A stretch of 37,011 bases of DNA from Pseudomonas lopnurensis (GTDB lineage Bacteria > Pseudomonadota > Gammaproteobacteria > Pseudomonadales > Pseudomonadaceae), in the NCBI RefSeq assembly GCF_015070855.1, contig NZ_JADDIX010000011.1, positions 154 to 37,164 on the forward strand, in the 5' to 3' direction. Made by a program: the position numbers and the translations under genes. The notes beneath the pieces were generated by a model. That model made no database searches. It was given only the letters and a program-made list of their open reading frames with translations, and was not told where the DNA came from. Positions within the stretch are counted from its first letter, which is position 1. Every line of letters begins with the position of its first letter. Of the stretch, positions 1 through 8,800 are shown one piece after another.

Positions 1-98
1 AGCTTTGCGCGCTGGAATATTCGCGGGCATGGACTCGGCGTCCCCGCCCTCTCCTACAGGGATACGTCTATCCGCAACAGCCAACTCGGACAGAGCCT

Positions 99-292
99 AT
101 CCTTTTGCCCCACCGCCAGGCGCCCGCTTGCGGGCGATCGGCCGCAACGCCGATGATCGCCGGCAAGGACTCGGCGTCCCCCCGGGCTCCTACGGGCGCG
201 GTGTGCACAGGCGGCTTTCTCGGCGCTGCACCCTGTTTGCTGCCCGACAGCGCTGCGACGAAGACGCGCAGGCGCCACCTACGCAGAGCAGC
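99..292. repeat. Dispersed palindromic repeat, family A, copy 1
   Basis: This stretch shares long near-identical runs with 17743-17900 and 29388-29510. The common core reads GGCGATCGGCCGCAACGCCG followed by ATGATCGCC. The right arm CGGGCTCCTAC lies at 183-193, while the matching left arm is degenerate here. The part from about 210 to 285 (tgcaccctgtttgctg, then gacagcgctgcgacgaaga) is shared only with the 17.8 kb copy. A further partial copy of the right half lies at 25-58 (GGACTCGGCGTCCCC, then CTCCTAC). The element sits just downstream of the rlmL stop. Reading frames across it differ between copies, so I treat it as non-coding repeat DNA of the REP/MITE type seen in pseudomonads. Confidence 0.75.
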
Positions 293-309
293 ACGCTCGC
301 TGTGGGCGT

Positions 310-2487
310 TCAGCGCGCCCGCAGCTTCCAGGCGCGGTGAATCCGGTTGTTGCGGCGGAAGTCTTCGTCCAGCGTGGCCGCGGTGATTTCCTCCACGGCA
401 TAGCGCTCGCTCAGGCCCGCATCCAGCACGAACTTGCGGAAGTTATTGGAGAAATACAGCGTACCGCCCGGCGCCAGCCGCGCCATGGCCAGATCGAGCA
501 GAGCGCGATGGTCACGCTGCACGTCGAATACCCCCTCCATGCGCTTGGAATTGGAGAACGTCGGCGGATCGATGAAGATCAGGTCGTATTCGCCACGATC
601 ATCCGCCAGCCAGGCCATCACGTCGCCCTGCTCCAATCGCTGGCGGTCCGAGAAGCCGTTGAGCGACAGGTTGCGCCGCGCCCAGTCGAGGTAGGTCCTC
701 GACAGGTCGACACTGGTGGTGCTGCGCGCGCCGCCCTTGGCGGCGTGCACCGTGGCGGTGGCGGTATAGCAGAACAGGTTGAGGAAGCGTTTGCCGGCGG
801 CCTCGCGCTGGATACGCAGGCGCAGCGGGCGGTGGTCGAGGAACAGCCCGGTATCCAGGTAGTCGGTGAGGTTGACCAGCAGCTTCACGCCCCCCTCGTT
901 CACCTCGAGGAATTCGCCCTGGGAGGCCTGGCGCTCGTATTGGCGCGTGCCGGTCTGGCGCTCGCGACGCTTGACCACCACTTTCTCGCGGGGAATACCC
1001 AGCGCCTGCGGGATCGCCGCCAGTGCATCGAGCAGACGCGCCTGGGCCTTCTCGGGATCGATGGAGCGTGGCGGCGCATATTCCTGCACGTGCACCCAGT
1101 CGCGGTACAGATCGACGGCCAGCGCATATTCCGGCATGTCGGCGTCGTAGAGCCGATAGCACTCGATGCCCTCGCGACGCGCCCATTTGCCGAGCAGGCG
1201 TAGATTCTTCTGCAGGCGGTTGGCGAACATCTGCCCGCCCTCGCTGAGCCGCGCCTGTTCCAGCGGCGCCTGCTGCTCTGCCCGCTCGCCCGAAGACGAA
1301 CGCTGGCCGGTGACGAACTGGTCCAGCTCGACCTTGATCAGCAGCAGCTTGCAGGGCAACGCGCCGTTCCAGAAGGCATATTGCTTGTGGCTGCGAATAC
1401 CCATGCGCTTGCCGAGGTCCGGTGCGGCGGTGAACACTGCCGCCTCCCACCCCAGGCAGGCCTGGCGCAGACGCTCGCCGAGGTTCTGATAGAGATAGAG
1501 CAGGCTCGCCTCGTCCCCCAGGCGTTCGCCATAGGGTGGGTTGCAGACGACCAGCCCCTTCTGGTTCTGGTCCGGGCGCGGTTCGAAGGTGGCCACGTCA
1601 CCCTGGTAGATCCGGATCCACTCGGCCAGCCCGGCGCGTTCGACATTGTTGCGCCCGGGCTGGATCAACCGCGGATCCGCCTCGTAGCCGCGAATCCACA
1701 ATGGCGGCCGTTCCAGCCCGGCTTGCGCCCGCGCCTGTGCTTCGGCGTGCAGGCGGTTCCACAGCGCCGGCACATGACCCAGCCAGGCGCTGAAGCCCCA
1801 GCGCTCGCGCTTGAGGTTCGGCGCGATGTCCGCCGCCATCATCGCGCCTTCCACCAGGAAGGTGCCGACGCCGCACATGGGGTCGGTCAGCGCGCCACCC
1901 TCGGCGGCGATGCGCGGCCAGCCGGCGCGAATCAGAATGGCGGCGGCGAGGTTCTCCTTCAACGGCGCCGCGCCCTGCTGCAGGCGGTAACCGCGTTGAT
2001 GCAGGCTGTGCCCCGAGAGATCCAGCGACAGCACCGCCTGGCCCCTGTCGAGACGCAGGTGCACGCGCAGATCGGGATTCAGCTTGTCGACGCTCGGCCG
2101 CTCGCCGGAGGCGGTGCGCAGCCGATCGACGATGGCGTCCTTGACCTTCAGCGCACCGAAGTGCGTGTTGTCGATGCCCGAGCCACGACCGCTGAACTCC
2201 ACCGCCAGGCTGCCCCCGGGCTGCAGATGCTCGGCCCAGTCGACCGCGTGCACGCCCTGGTACAGGGTGTCGGCGTCGGTCGTGGGGAAGCGGCTGATCA
2301 CCAGCAGCACACGGTTGGCCAGGCGCGACCACAGGCATAGCCGGTAGGCCACTTCCAGCCCGCCGAAGCCACGAATCGCGGACGTTTGCTCGCGGGCCTC
2401 CTCCAGCCCCAGACTGGTGGCTTCCTCGAGCAGCAGGCTTTCCAGCCCCTTGGGACAGGTGAGAATCAGTTCATGGCGATCGGTCAT
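310..2487 (-). CDS. rlmL: 23S rRNA methyltransferase RlmL/RlmK fusion (m2G2445 and m7G2069)
   Basis: This 725-residue protein is a fusion of two rRNA methyltransferases that modify G2445 (N2) and G2069 (N7) of 23S rRNA during large-subunit assembly in the cytoplasm. Its length is close to that of E. coli RlmKL (about 700). The N-terminal part (from MTDRHELILTCPKGLE) is a THUMP-type RNA-binding region. The RlmL domain follows, with GALTDPMCGVGTFLVEGA as SAM-binding loop and VVCNPPYGERLG as the N-PPY catalytic motif near residue 316. The C-terminal RlmK domain has FLNLFCYTATATVHAA and FIDPPTFSNS. The start is the first ATG of the frame. The gene is divergent from rmf, with a 358-bp gap. The same rlmL-rmf-pyrD order is known from P. 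aeruginosa. Confidence 0.95.
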   Translation of the reverse strand: MTDRHELILTCPKGLESLLLEEATSLGLEEAREQTSAIRGFGGLEVAYRLCLWSRLANRVLLVISRFPTTDADTLYQGVHAVDWAEHLQPGGSLAVEFSGRGSGIDNTHFGALKVKDAIVDRLRTASGERPSVDKLNPDLRVHLRLDRGQAVLSLDLSGHSLHQRGYRLQQGAAPLKENLAAAILIRAGWPRIAAEGGALTDPMCGVGTFLVEGAMMAADIAPNLKRERWGFSAWLGHVPALWNRLHAEAQARAQAGLERPPLWIRGYEADPRLIQPGRNNVERAGLAEWIRIYQGDVATFEPRPDQNQKGLVVCNPPYGERLGDEASLLYLYQNLGERLRQACLGWEAAVFTAAPDLGKRMGIRSHKQYAFWNGALPCKLLLIKVELDQFVTGQRSSSGERAEQQAPLEQARLSEGGQMFANRLQKNLRLLGKWARREGIECYRLYDADMPEYALAVDLYRDWVHVQEYAPPRSIDPEKAQARLLDALAAIPQALGIPREKVVVKRRERQTGTRQYERQASQGEFLEVNEGGVKLLVNLTDYLDTGLFLDHRPLRLRIQREAAGKRFLNLFCYTATATVHAAKGGARSTTSVDLSRTYLDWARRNLSLNGFSDRQRLEQGDVMAWLADDRGEYDLIFIDPPTFSNSKRMEGVFDVQRDHRALLDLAMARLAPGGTLYFSNNFRKFVLDAGLSERYAVEEITAATLDEDFRRNNRIHRAWKLRAR

Positions 2488-2720
2488 GGCAGTTCCAGGA
2501 AATATGCTTCGGACCGCTGCGACCCTTTCGTCGGAACAAGCCCAGCAGGAAAAAAGATTGCGACTCGGTAGAAAACGTCCGGCGACGAGTGAGGCGGCCC
2601 AGGGATGAGGTTCAGGTGCCGCAGTAAACGCGGCTTATGGGTAGAACCATAGTTTCGTTACTTACTTATGACAAAACGATCATTCCAGCCTCTCGGGCAT
2701 TGGGTTAGAACTCACCTCAG

Positions 2721-2794
2721 GCCGGCACCGCAATGGTGCCCGGCGAAACCCGCCACGCCGGCAGCGGGTTTCACTGGCAGCCCAGCTGCCCGGT
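2721..2794 (+). ncRNA. Structured leader upstream of rmf (candidate rmf RNA motif)
   Basis: Three consecutive hairpins can be read in the 5' leader of rmf. GCCGGCACC (2721-2729) pairs with GGTGCCCGGC (2735-2744) with one bulged C. GAAACCCGC (2745-2753) pairs perfectly with GCGGGTTTC (2764-2772). GGCAG (2776-2780) pairs with CTGCC (2786-2790), and the stem can be extended outward by AC/GT. A conserved rmf RNA motif upstream of Pseudomonas rmf genes has been described from comparative genomics. That this is the same motif is inferred from position and structure; I could not compare it with the covariance model. No T-tract follows, so the hairpins do not look like a terminator. Confidence 0.6.
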
Positions 2795-2845
2795 CTCGCC
2801 ATGAGGCCACCAGGAACACCAGTCAACCACTGAGGGCAATACCCA

Positions 2846-3061
2846 ATGAGAAGACTCAAGCGTGATCCGATGGAACGAGCATTTCTGCGCGGTTATCAAC
2901 ATGGCATACATGGCAAATCTCGCGACCTCTGTCCTTTTTCACATCCCACTGTTCGCCAAGCCTGGATCAACGGCTGGCGGGAGGGTCGCGGCGACAACTG
3001 GGATGGTCTGACCGGTACTGCCGGTCTGCATAGACTCAACGAACTTCACGCGGTCGGCTGA
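2846..3061 (+). CDS. rmf: Ribosome modulation factor (stationary-phase 70S dimerisation)
   Basis: This 71-residue basic protein matches ribosome modulation factor, which binds 70S ribosomes in stationary phase and promotes inactive 100S dimers. Recognisable family stretches are RLKRDPMERAFLRGYQHG, then CPF and RQAWINGWREGR, followed by a variable tail. E. coli Rmf is 55 residues; the extra C-terminal tail is in keeping with pseudomonad versions. A good Shine-Dalgarno sequence (GAGGG, 2832-2836) supports the ATG at 2846. The gene is monocistronic. Upstream lies a leader with three hairpins. Downstream lies a hairpin shared with the convergent pyrD. Confidence 0.93.
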   Translation: MRRLKRDPMERAFLRGYQHGIHGKSRDLCPFSHPTVRQAWINGWREGRGDNWDGLTGTAGLHRLNELHAVG

Positions 3062-3120
3062 TTCACCGCTCTTTCCGACTTCAAACGGCACGCCCCATCC
3101 GGGCGGCGGGCTAGCAGCCC

Positions 3121-3142
3121 TGGGGCTCCGACAGGAGCCCCA
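3121..3142. terminator. Hairpin between convergent rmf and pyrD
   Basis: TGGGGCTCC (3121-3129) and GGAGCCCCA (3134-3142) form a perfect 9-bp stem with a GACA tetraloop. It lies between the rmf stop (3061) and the pyrD stop (3163), so it could serve both genes. There is no T-run on either side, so termination strength is uncertain. Confidence 0.55.
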
Positions 3143-3162
3143 TTCCGGCAGTAGAATCCCAC

Positions 3163-4194
3163 TCAACCCGCTTGTGAGCGCAGTGCCGCAATGGCATCCA
3201 CCGCCTCGCGGATCAGTGCCGGCCCCTTGTAGATGAAGCCCGAATACAACTGGACCAGGCTCGCGCCGGCCTCGATCTTCTCGGCTGCGTGACGACCTTC
3301 GGTGATGCCGCCCACCGCGATGATCGGCAAGCGTCCACCCAGGGTCTGCGCCAGCACCTTCACGATATGGGTGCTCTTGTCCCGCACCGGGGCGCCAGAC
3401 AGGCCGCCCGCCTCGTCGGCGTGGGCCAGCCCGGCAACGCCCTCACGCCCGAGGGTGGTGTTGGTGGCGATGATCGCATCCATCCCCGCCTGGAATACCG
3501 CCTCGCCCACCAGCGCCGTTTCTTCATCGGTCATGTCGGGGGCGATCTTGATGGCCAGCGGCACGCGCTTGCCATGCATCAGCTCGAGATCCTCACGGCG
3601 CAGCCGCAATGCGTCGAGCAGATGCTTGAGCGAATCCCCGAATTGCAGGCTGCGCAATCCGGGCGTGTTGGGTGAGCTGACGTTCACGGTGACGTAGCTG
3701 GCGTGGTGATAGACCTTTTCCAGGCACAGCAGGTAGTCGTCCTCGGCACGCTCCACCGGCGTATCGAAGTTCTTGCCGATGTTGATGCCCAGCACGCCCT
3801 TGAACCTGGCTGCCTCCACCCGCGCCAGCAGCGCGTCGACGCCATGGTTGTTGAAACCCATGCGGTTGATGATCGCCTCGGCCTCGGGCAGCCGGAAGAT
3901 ACGCGGCTTGGGATTGCCCGGCTGCGGGCGCGGCGTCACCGTACCCACCTCGATGAAACCGAAACCCAGCTGCGACAGCCCGCGAATCGCCTCGCCATTC
4001 TTGTCCAGCCCGGCCGCGAGTCCCACGGGGTTGGCGAAATCCAGCCCCATCACCCGCACCGGCAGGCTCGCCGGCGGCTTGCTCAGCATCGCGTTGAGCC
4101 CAAGACGGCCACCTGCGCCAATCAGTTCGAGGGAAAGCTCGTGGGAAGTTTCCGGGGATAACTTGAACAACAACTGGCGGGCCAGGTTATACAT
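3163..4194 (-). CDS. pyrD: Dihydroorotate dehydrogenase (quinone), class 2
   Basis: PyrD oxidises dihydroorotate to orotate in pyrimidine synthesis and passes electrons through FMN to membrane quinones. The 343-residue product starts [19 protein letters not shown], the amphipathic N-terminal helix typical of class 2 enzymes. The open frame continues upstream to 4287, but that extension (rich in R, P and S) is not family-like, so I place the start at 4194. Visible motifs are [14 protein letters not shown] (FMN/substrate region), [15 protein letters not shown] with the class 2 catalytic serine, and IIAVGGI near the C-terminus (phosphate binding). E. coli PyrD has 336 residues. The gene lies downstream of, and on the same strand as, the DUF2835 gene, with an 89-bp gap. 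Confidence 0.95.
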   Translation of the reverse strand: MYNLARQLLFKLSPETSHELSLELIGAGGRLGLNAMLSKPPASLPVRVMGLDFANPVGLAAGLDKNGEAIRGLSQLGFGFIEVGTVTPRPQPGNPKPRIFRLPEAEAIINRMGFNNHGVDALLARVEAARFKGVLGINIGKNFDTPVERAEDDYLLCLEKVYHHASYVTVNVSSPNTPGLRSLQFGDSLKHLLDALRLRREDLELMHGKRVPLAIKIAPDMTDEETALVGEAVFQAGMDAIIATNTTLGREGVAGLAHADEAGGLSGAPVRDKSTHIVKVLAQTLGGRLPIIAVGGITEGRHAAEKIEAGASLVQLYSGFIYKGPALIREAVDAIAALRSQAG

Positions 4195-4283
4195 ACGCAG
4201 CCTAACGTCTCGGAAAGTGTGGCCGCGGAGTATAGCAGGCCGGCGCGGTTTCCAGCGGCTCGCCGACGGTCTGGATCCTGCGC

Positions 4284-4505
4284 TCATTGCAGGCGCCGCA
4301 AGCGCAGCAGCTGCCCCTGCTCGGCGAATTCCAGTTCGAAGGAACCATAGACGCCTTCACTGGTCAGAAACGGACGCAGGTGATGCGCAGGCAGGCTGAC
4401 GCGCGTTCCGTCACGGCTCCGAATCAGGACTCGATTGGCGCGGCCCTGATACACCGCCTTCATTCGATCGGCGGACAGTGCGATGTCCAGCACCAGGTTT
4501 GGCAT
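4284..4505 (-). CDS. DUF2835-type small conserved protein
   Basis: The product is a 73-residue protein beginning [20 protein letters not shown] and containing the stretch [20 protein letters not shown], followed by [10 protein letters not shown]. This pattern resembles the uncharacterised DUF2835 family, short proteins found next to pyrD in pseudomonads. The family name comes from memory of the sequence and neighbourhood, not from a search. There is no membrane segment or signal peptide. The shape of the sequence, alternating short beta-like stretches, suggests a small beta-rich fold. The biochemical role is unknown. A frame on the opposite strand over the same bases (4287-4727) has no family-like content and is rejected. 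Confidence 0.75.
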   Translation of the reverse strand: MPNLVLDIALSADRMKAVYQGRANRVLIRSRDGTRVSLPAHHLRPFLTSEGVYGSFELEFAEQGQLLRLRRLQ

Positions 4506-4723
4506 GGAGGCTCCTCATTGATCCATTCAGCGATATTGCCACATCGACGCGGCACGGCCATCCAGGTCCGGCACGCCCATTCCCCGATGCGAATGGTGCA
4601 TATTTGCAGTGCAGCCCGTGCGCAAACGCCTCCGGTCTGCCACACTCCGGCCCAAGGCTCTGTCGGTCGTTCATTCGCGGCCGCGGTGGAATCTCGACAG
4701 CCCCTCATTCTGAGAGCTCACGC

Positions 4724-5653
4724 ATGATGAGCCTGCCCGAGCCAATGCCTTCATTGACATCCCATCTCGCCAGATTGGCGCAACGCTTCGGACTGAGTGC
4801 CAAGGCCTCGCAGCAGGCGCTGGAGCGCGCCAGCGGCCTGCAGCTCCCCTTCGCGCGGCTCCCCGAGCCCGAACCAAGCATCTTCTGGAATGACGGCCCC
4901 TGCCTGCAACGCCTGTTGGAGCTGCCCCGCGGCGCGCTGTCCGGCCCGGTGCAGGAAGACAAGGCCCGTGCCCATGCCGCCCTGACCCGCCTGATCCGCA
5001 AGGAAAGCGACTTCCATTGCGAGATCGATCTGCGCCAGATCGACGGGCTCGGCGGTTACGGCAGCGACGGCATCAGCTACCCGGGCATCGAAGCCTTTGC
5101 CGCCACACCCGCCTGCCGGCTGGTGCGCATCATCAGCTACAAGGATTTTTTGCGTGCCCTCGGCACCGCCCTGCCCGGCTTCGACAAAGGCACGCCGATA
5201 GAACTTCGCCAGGCCAGCTGGCTCGGCGAACGCCTCTACTGGGCCGGCGAGCATCACATCGAAGCCTTCGCCTGCGCCGTCGCCTACGCCCGCCTGCGCG
5301 GCCTCGAGGTCATGCTGCCAGCCGAAGTAACCGATTACCGTCTCGACCGGGCCGGCGTTCAGGCACTCGATGCCGAGTACCACGCCATCACCATGCCCGC
5401 CCAGGCCTGGAGCGACCGTGACTTCATGGCGTTGCTGCTCGACACCCAGGTGCCCTATGCGCGGCTGACGCTGCTGCGCAATGCCGGCAACTCGGAACTG
5501 TTGCTGCTGGAGAAGCGCGAACCCACCGCCAACGCCATCGGCGAAGGCCTCAAGCTCGCCGGCGCGCCGGACCTGGTCCGCTATCTGCGCGACCTGCCGC
5601 AGATCACCCGTTTCAAGCGCGGGCAACCGGCGCCGAGCTCAAGTGCGTTGTGA
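4724..5653 (+). CDS. Conserved hypothetical protein (DUF6685-like)
   Basis: The protein has 309 residues from ATG 4724 (the second ATG, at 4727, is also possible). The frame is open further upstream to 4478, but that part overlaps the divergent DUF2835 gene and looks like shadow sequence. The product is soluble with no signal peptide or membrane helix. Notable stretches are HCEIDLRQIDGLGGYGSDG, RLVRIISYKDFLRAL and GERLYWAGEHHIEAFACAVA. It resembles pseudomonad proteins labelled DUF6685, an attribution I hold only loosely. No catalytic motif of a known enzyme class is evident, and no function is assigned. It appears monocistronic; a palindrome remnant and a hairpin follow it. Confidence 0.7.
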   Translation: MMSLPEPMPSLTSHLARLAQRFGLSAKASQQALERASGLQLPFARLPEPEPSIFWNDGPCLQRLLELPRGALSGPVQEDKARAHAALTRLIRKESDFHCEIDLRQIDGLGGYGSDGISYPGIEAFAATPACRLVRIISYKDFLRALGTALPGFDKGTPIELRQASWLGERLYWAGEHHIEAFACAVAYARLRGLEVMLPAEVTDYRLDRAGVQALDAEYHAITMPAQAWSDRDFMALLLDTQVPYARLTLLRNAGNSELLLLEKREPTANAIGEGLKLAGAPDLVRYLRDLPQITRFKRGQPAPSSSAL

Positions 5654-5690
5654 CTCGAACCGGCTGGTGTGCCAGATCGACATCTTTCCA

Positions 5691-5728
5691 TGGTGGGCTG
5701 AAGCGGATCGCCGCCCGACCCACCCTAC
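5691..5728. repeat. Palindromic repeat, GTAGGGTGGG family, partial copy
   Basis: GGTGGG (5692-5697) and CCCACC (5719-5724), followed by CTAC, form the arms of a short palindrome. The right end CCCACCCTAC is the same as that of the elements at 33222-33301 and, with one change, 36059-36128. The left GTAG end is missing, so this is a decayed or partial copy. Confidence 0.55.
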
Positions 5729-5762
5729 GAAAAGCCCGTGGCACATCGCATACGCGCCTAAA

Positions 5763-5797
5763 CATCATGCTGCGAGCTTCACCCGCGCAGCATGATG
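5763..5797 (-). terminator. Hairpin downstream of gdhB
   Basis: CATCATGCTGCG (5763-5774) and CGCAGCATGATG (5786-5797) form a perfect 12-bp stem with an 11-nt loop. It begins 10 bases beyond the gdhB stop codon. Read on the minus strand it is followed by TTTAGG, only a weak T-run. It may also protect or terminate the convergent transcript from 4724. Confidence 0.6.
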
Positions 5798-5807
5798 GAC
5801 GACCCCC

Positions 5808-8800
5808 TCAGCCCTGCCCCGACGATTGCGCCAGGTCCTGCAGTTCCCGGCTGGCCACGGCATAGATCGCATAGTCGCTGCCGCTGGTGCTGCGCAGTTC
5901 GGCCAGCATCTCGCGCCAGCGTTCGAGCGGATAGGGTCGTTGCGCCAACCAGGCGTCGACGCGCTCGCCGATCTGCTCGGGCCCATCCGCCATCTGCAGC
6001 ACCGATACGGTGATGCTGCGCTGCTGGCAATCCAGGTCGTCGCGAAAACCTTCGCGTGCCAGCGCCTGCCAGTTGTTGGCCACCGGCAGGTTGGTCAGTT
6101 GGTGCAGATACCACGGCAGCTCCAACGCCCCGCCGACGGCGAAATAGGCCGCGGCGACCTGCGCCGGCGCCTGTCCGGTCTCGTCCGCCGCTTCGAGGAT
6201 CGGCAGCAGCGTGTACAGATGGCTGGTTCCGGCCACCATCCGCGCCAGCAGCTCCGGCACGCCGGCCTCGGTGTACTGCTGATAGCGGGTCTGCCAGCGC
6301 TCGCGCGTGGCGCCTTGCAACAGCTCGTCGAGCTTGAGCCCGAGCGCGGCCACCCGCGGGCCGAAATGGGCGACGTCGCGGGCCGCATCCAGCTCGTTGC
6401 GCCGGTTGCGCAGGAACCAGCGGGTCGCCCGCCGTCCCAGGCGCATCAGCTCGTCCATCAGGGTCAGCTGCAACTCGGCAGGCACCTTGTAATCCAGCGC
6501 CTCGACCTGACGGAACCAGTGCGGCAGATGGAAGATGTCGCGCACGATGACGTAGGCGCCCGCGACGTTGGCCGCACTCATCCCGGTGGCTTCCTTGAGC
6601 CGCTGGACGAAGGTGATGCCCATGTCGTTGACCAGGTCGTTGGCGATCTGCGTGCTGACGATCTCGCGCTTGAGGCGATGCTGCAGCATCGCCTCGCGAA
6701 AACGCTCGACCAGCGACTGTGGAAACGCGCTGTCCATTTCCCGGGCCAGATAGGCATCGTCCGGCACGCGCGACTCCAGCAGCGCCCTCTTCAACTCGAT
6801 CTTGCTGTAGGAGATCAGCACCGACAGCTCGGGACGGGTCAGCCCCTTGCCCAGGTTCGCCCGCTCGGCCAATTCCTCGTCCGACGGCAGGAATTCCAGG
6901 CTGCGGTCCAACTGGCCCGCGGCCTCCAGCGCGGTGATCAGGCGGATGTACTCGCCGCCACGCTCGCGCGCACGATACTGCGCCTGCGACAACGCCTGGG
7001 TCTGCTTGTAGTTGTTGTGCAGCACCAGCTCGGCCACCGCATCGGTCATCTCGAACAGCAGCTGGTTGCGCTGCTTGCCGGTCATGTCGCCGACGCTGAC
7101 CACCTCGTTGAGCAGGATCTTGATGTTCACCTCATGGTCGGAGCAATCTACCCCGCCGGCGTTGTCGATGAAGTCGGTATTGCTGGCGCCGCCATGCAGG
7201 GCGTACTCCACCCGGCCCAACTGGGTCATGCCGAGGTTGCCGCCCTCGCCCACCACCTTGGCGCGCAGTTCGCTGCCGTTGACCCGCACCGCATCGTTGG
7301 CCTTGTCGCCCACCTCGGCATGGCTTTCGCCGCTGCTCTTCACATAGGTGCCGATGCCGCCGTTCCACAGCAGGTCCACCGGTGCCTTGAGCAGGGCATG
7401 GATCAGCTCGGCCGGCGTCAGCTGGTCCGCTTCGATGGCGAAGCGCTGCTTCATCTGTGGCGTGATTTCCACGCGCTTGGCCGAACGCGGGAAAATGCCG
7501 CCGCCGGCGGAGATCAGCGAGCGGTCGTAATCGGTCCAGGACGAACGCGGCAACTCGAACAGGCGCTTGCGTTCGATGAAGCTGCGGGCGGGATCGGGAT
7601 CCGGGTCGATGAAGATGTGCATATGGTTGAACGCAGCCACCAGTTGCAGCGTTTCGGACATCAGCATGCCGTTGCCGAAGACGTCGCCGGCCATGTCGCC
7701 AATGCCGATCACGCTGATGGCGTCGTTCTGCACGTCGATTCCGCGTTCGCGGAAATGCCGCTGCACCGACACCCAGGCACCCCGTGCGGTGATGCCCATC
7801 TTCTTGTGGTCGTACCCGGCCGAGCCCCCGGAAGCGAAGGCATCGCCGAGCCAGAAGTCGTACTCGCTGGCGATGCCGTTGGCGATGTCCGAGAAGCTCG
7901 CCGTGCCCTTGTCCGCGGCGACCACCAGATAAGGATCGTCATCGTCGTAGCGCAGCACGTTGGCCGGCGGCACGACCCGACCTTCCTTGAGGTTGTCGGT
8001 CACGTCCAGCAGCCCGCTGATGAATATCCGGTAGCAGGCGATGGCTTCGGCCTGGATATCGTCACGGGTGCCGCTGCCGGGCAGCCGGCGCGGAATGAAG
8101 CCGCCCTTGGCGCCACCGGGCACGATCACCGCGTTCTTCACCTGCTGGGCCTTGACCAGGCCGAGCACCTCGGTGCGGTAGTCCTCTTCGCGATCGGACC
8201 AGCGCAGCCCTCCGCGCGCCACCTTGCCGCCGCGCAGGTGCACACCCTCGACACGTGGCGAGTAGACGAATATCTCGTACAGCGGCGCGGGCCTCGGCAT
8301 TTCCGGGATCGCCCGCGGGTCGAGCTTGAGGCTGAAGTAGTCCTTCGCCCGGCCGCTCGCATCCGGCTGGTAGAAGTTGGTGCGCAGCGTCGCCTTGATC
8401 AGCGCCAGGTAGCGCCGCAGGATGCGATCCTCGTTGAGCACCGCGACCTCGTCCAGCGCACCGAGGATCGCTTGCTCGAGTCGTTGCTGCTTGTCGGCGA
8501 GATCCTCGTCGCCGAGCTTGCGCGCCAGGTAGAAACGCATCTTGAACAAGCGCACCAGCTCACGGGCGATGTCGGTGTGGTTGAGCAAGGCGCTGGCGAT
8601 GTAGCCCAGGTCGAAGCCCATGCGGATCTGCTTGAGGTAGCGCGCATAGGCACGCAGCAGCGCCACTTCGCGCCAGGTCAGCCCGGCGGTCAGCACCAGC
8701 CGGTTGAAGGCGTCGTTCTCCGCGAGCCCGGCGTAGATATGGATGAAGGCGTCCTGCAGCGGCTCGTTGATTTCCAGCAGGTCGATTTCCAGGCCGGCGG

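Noticed and set aside
1..340. Small frames (5-340, 105-386) at the left edge
   Set aside because: They run through repeat family A, whose copies do not preserve a frame, and into the rlmL coding region.
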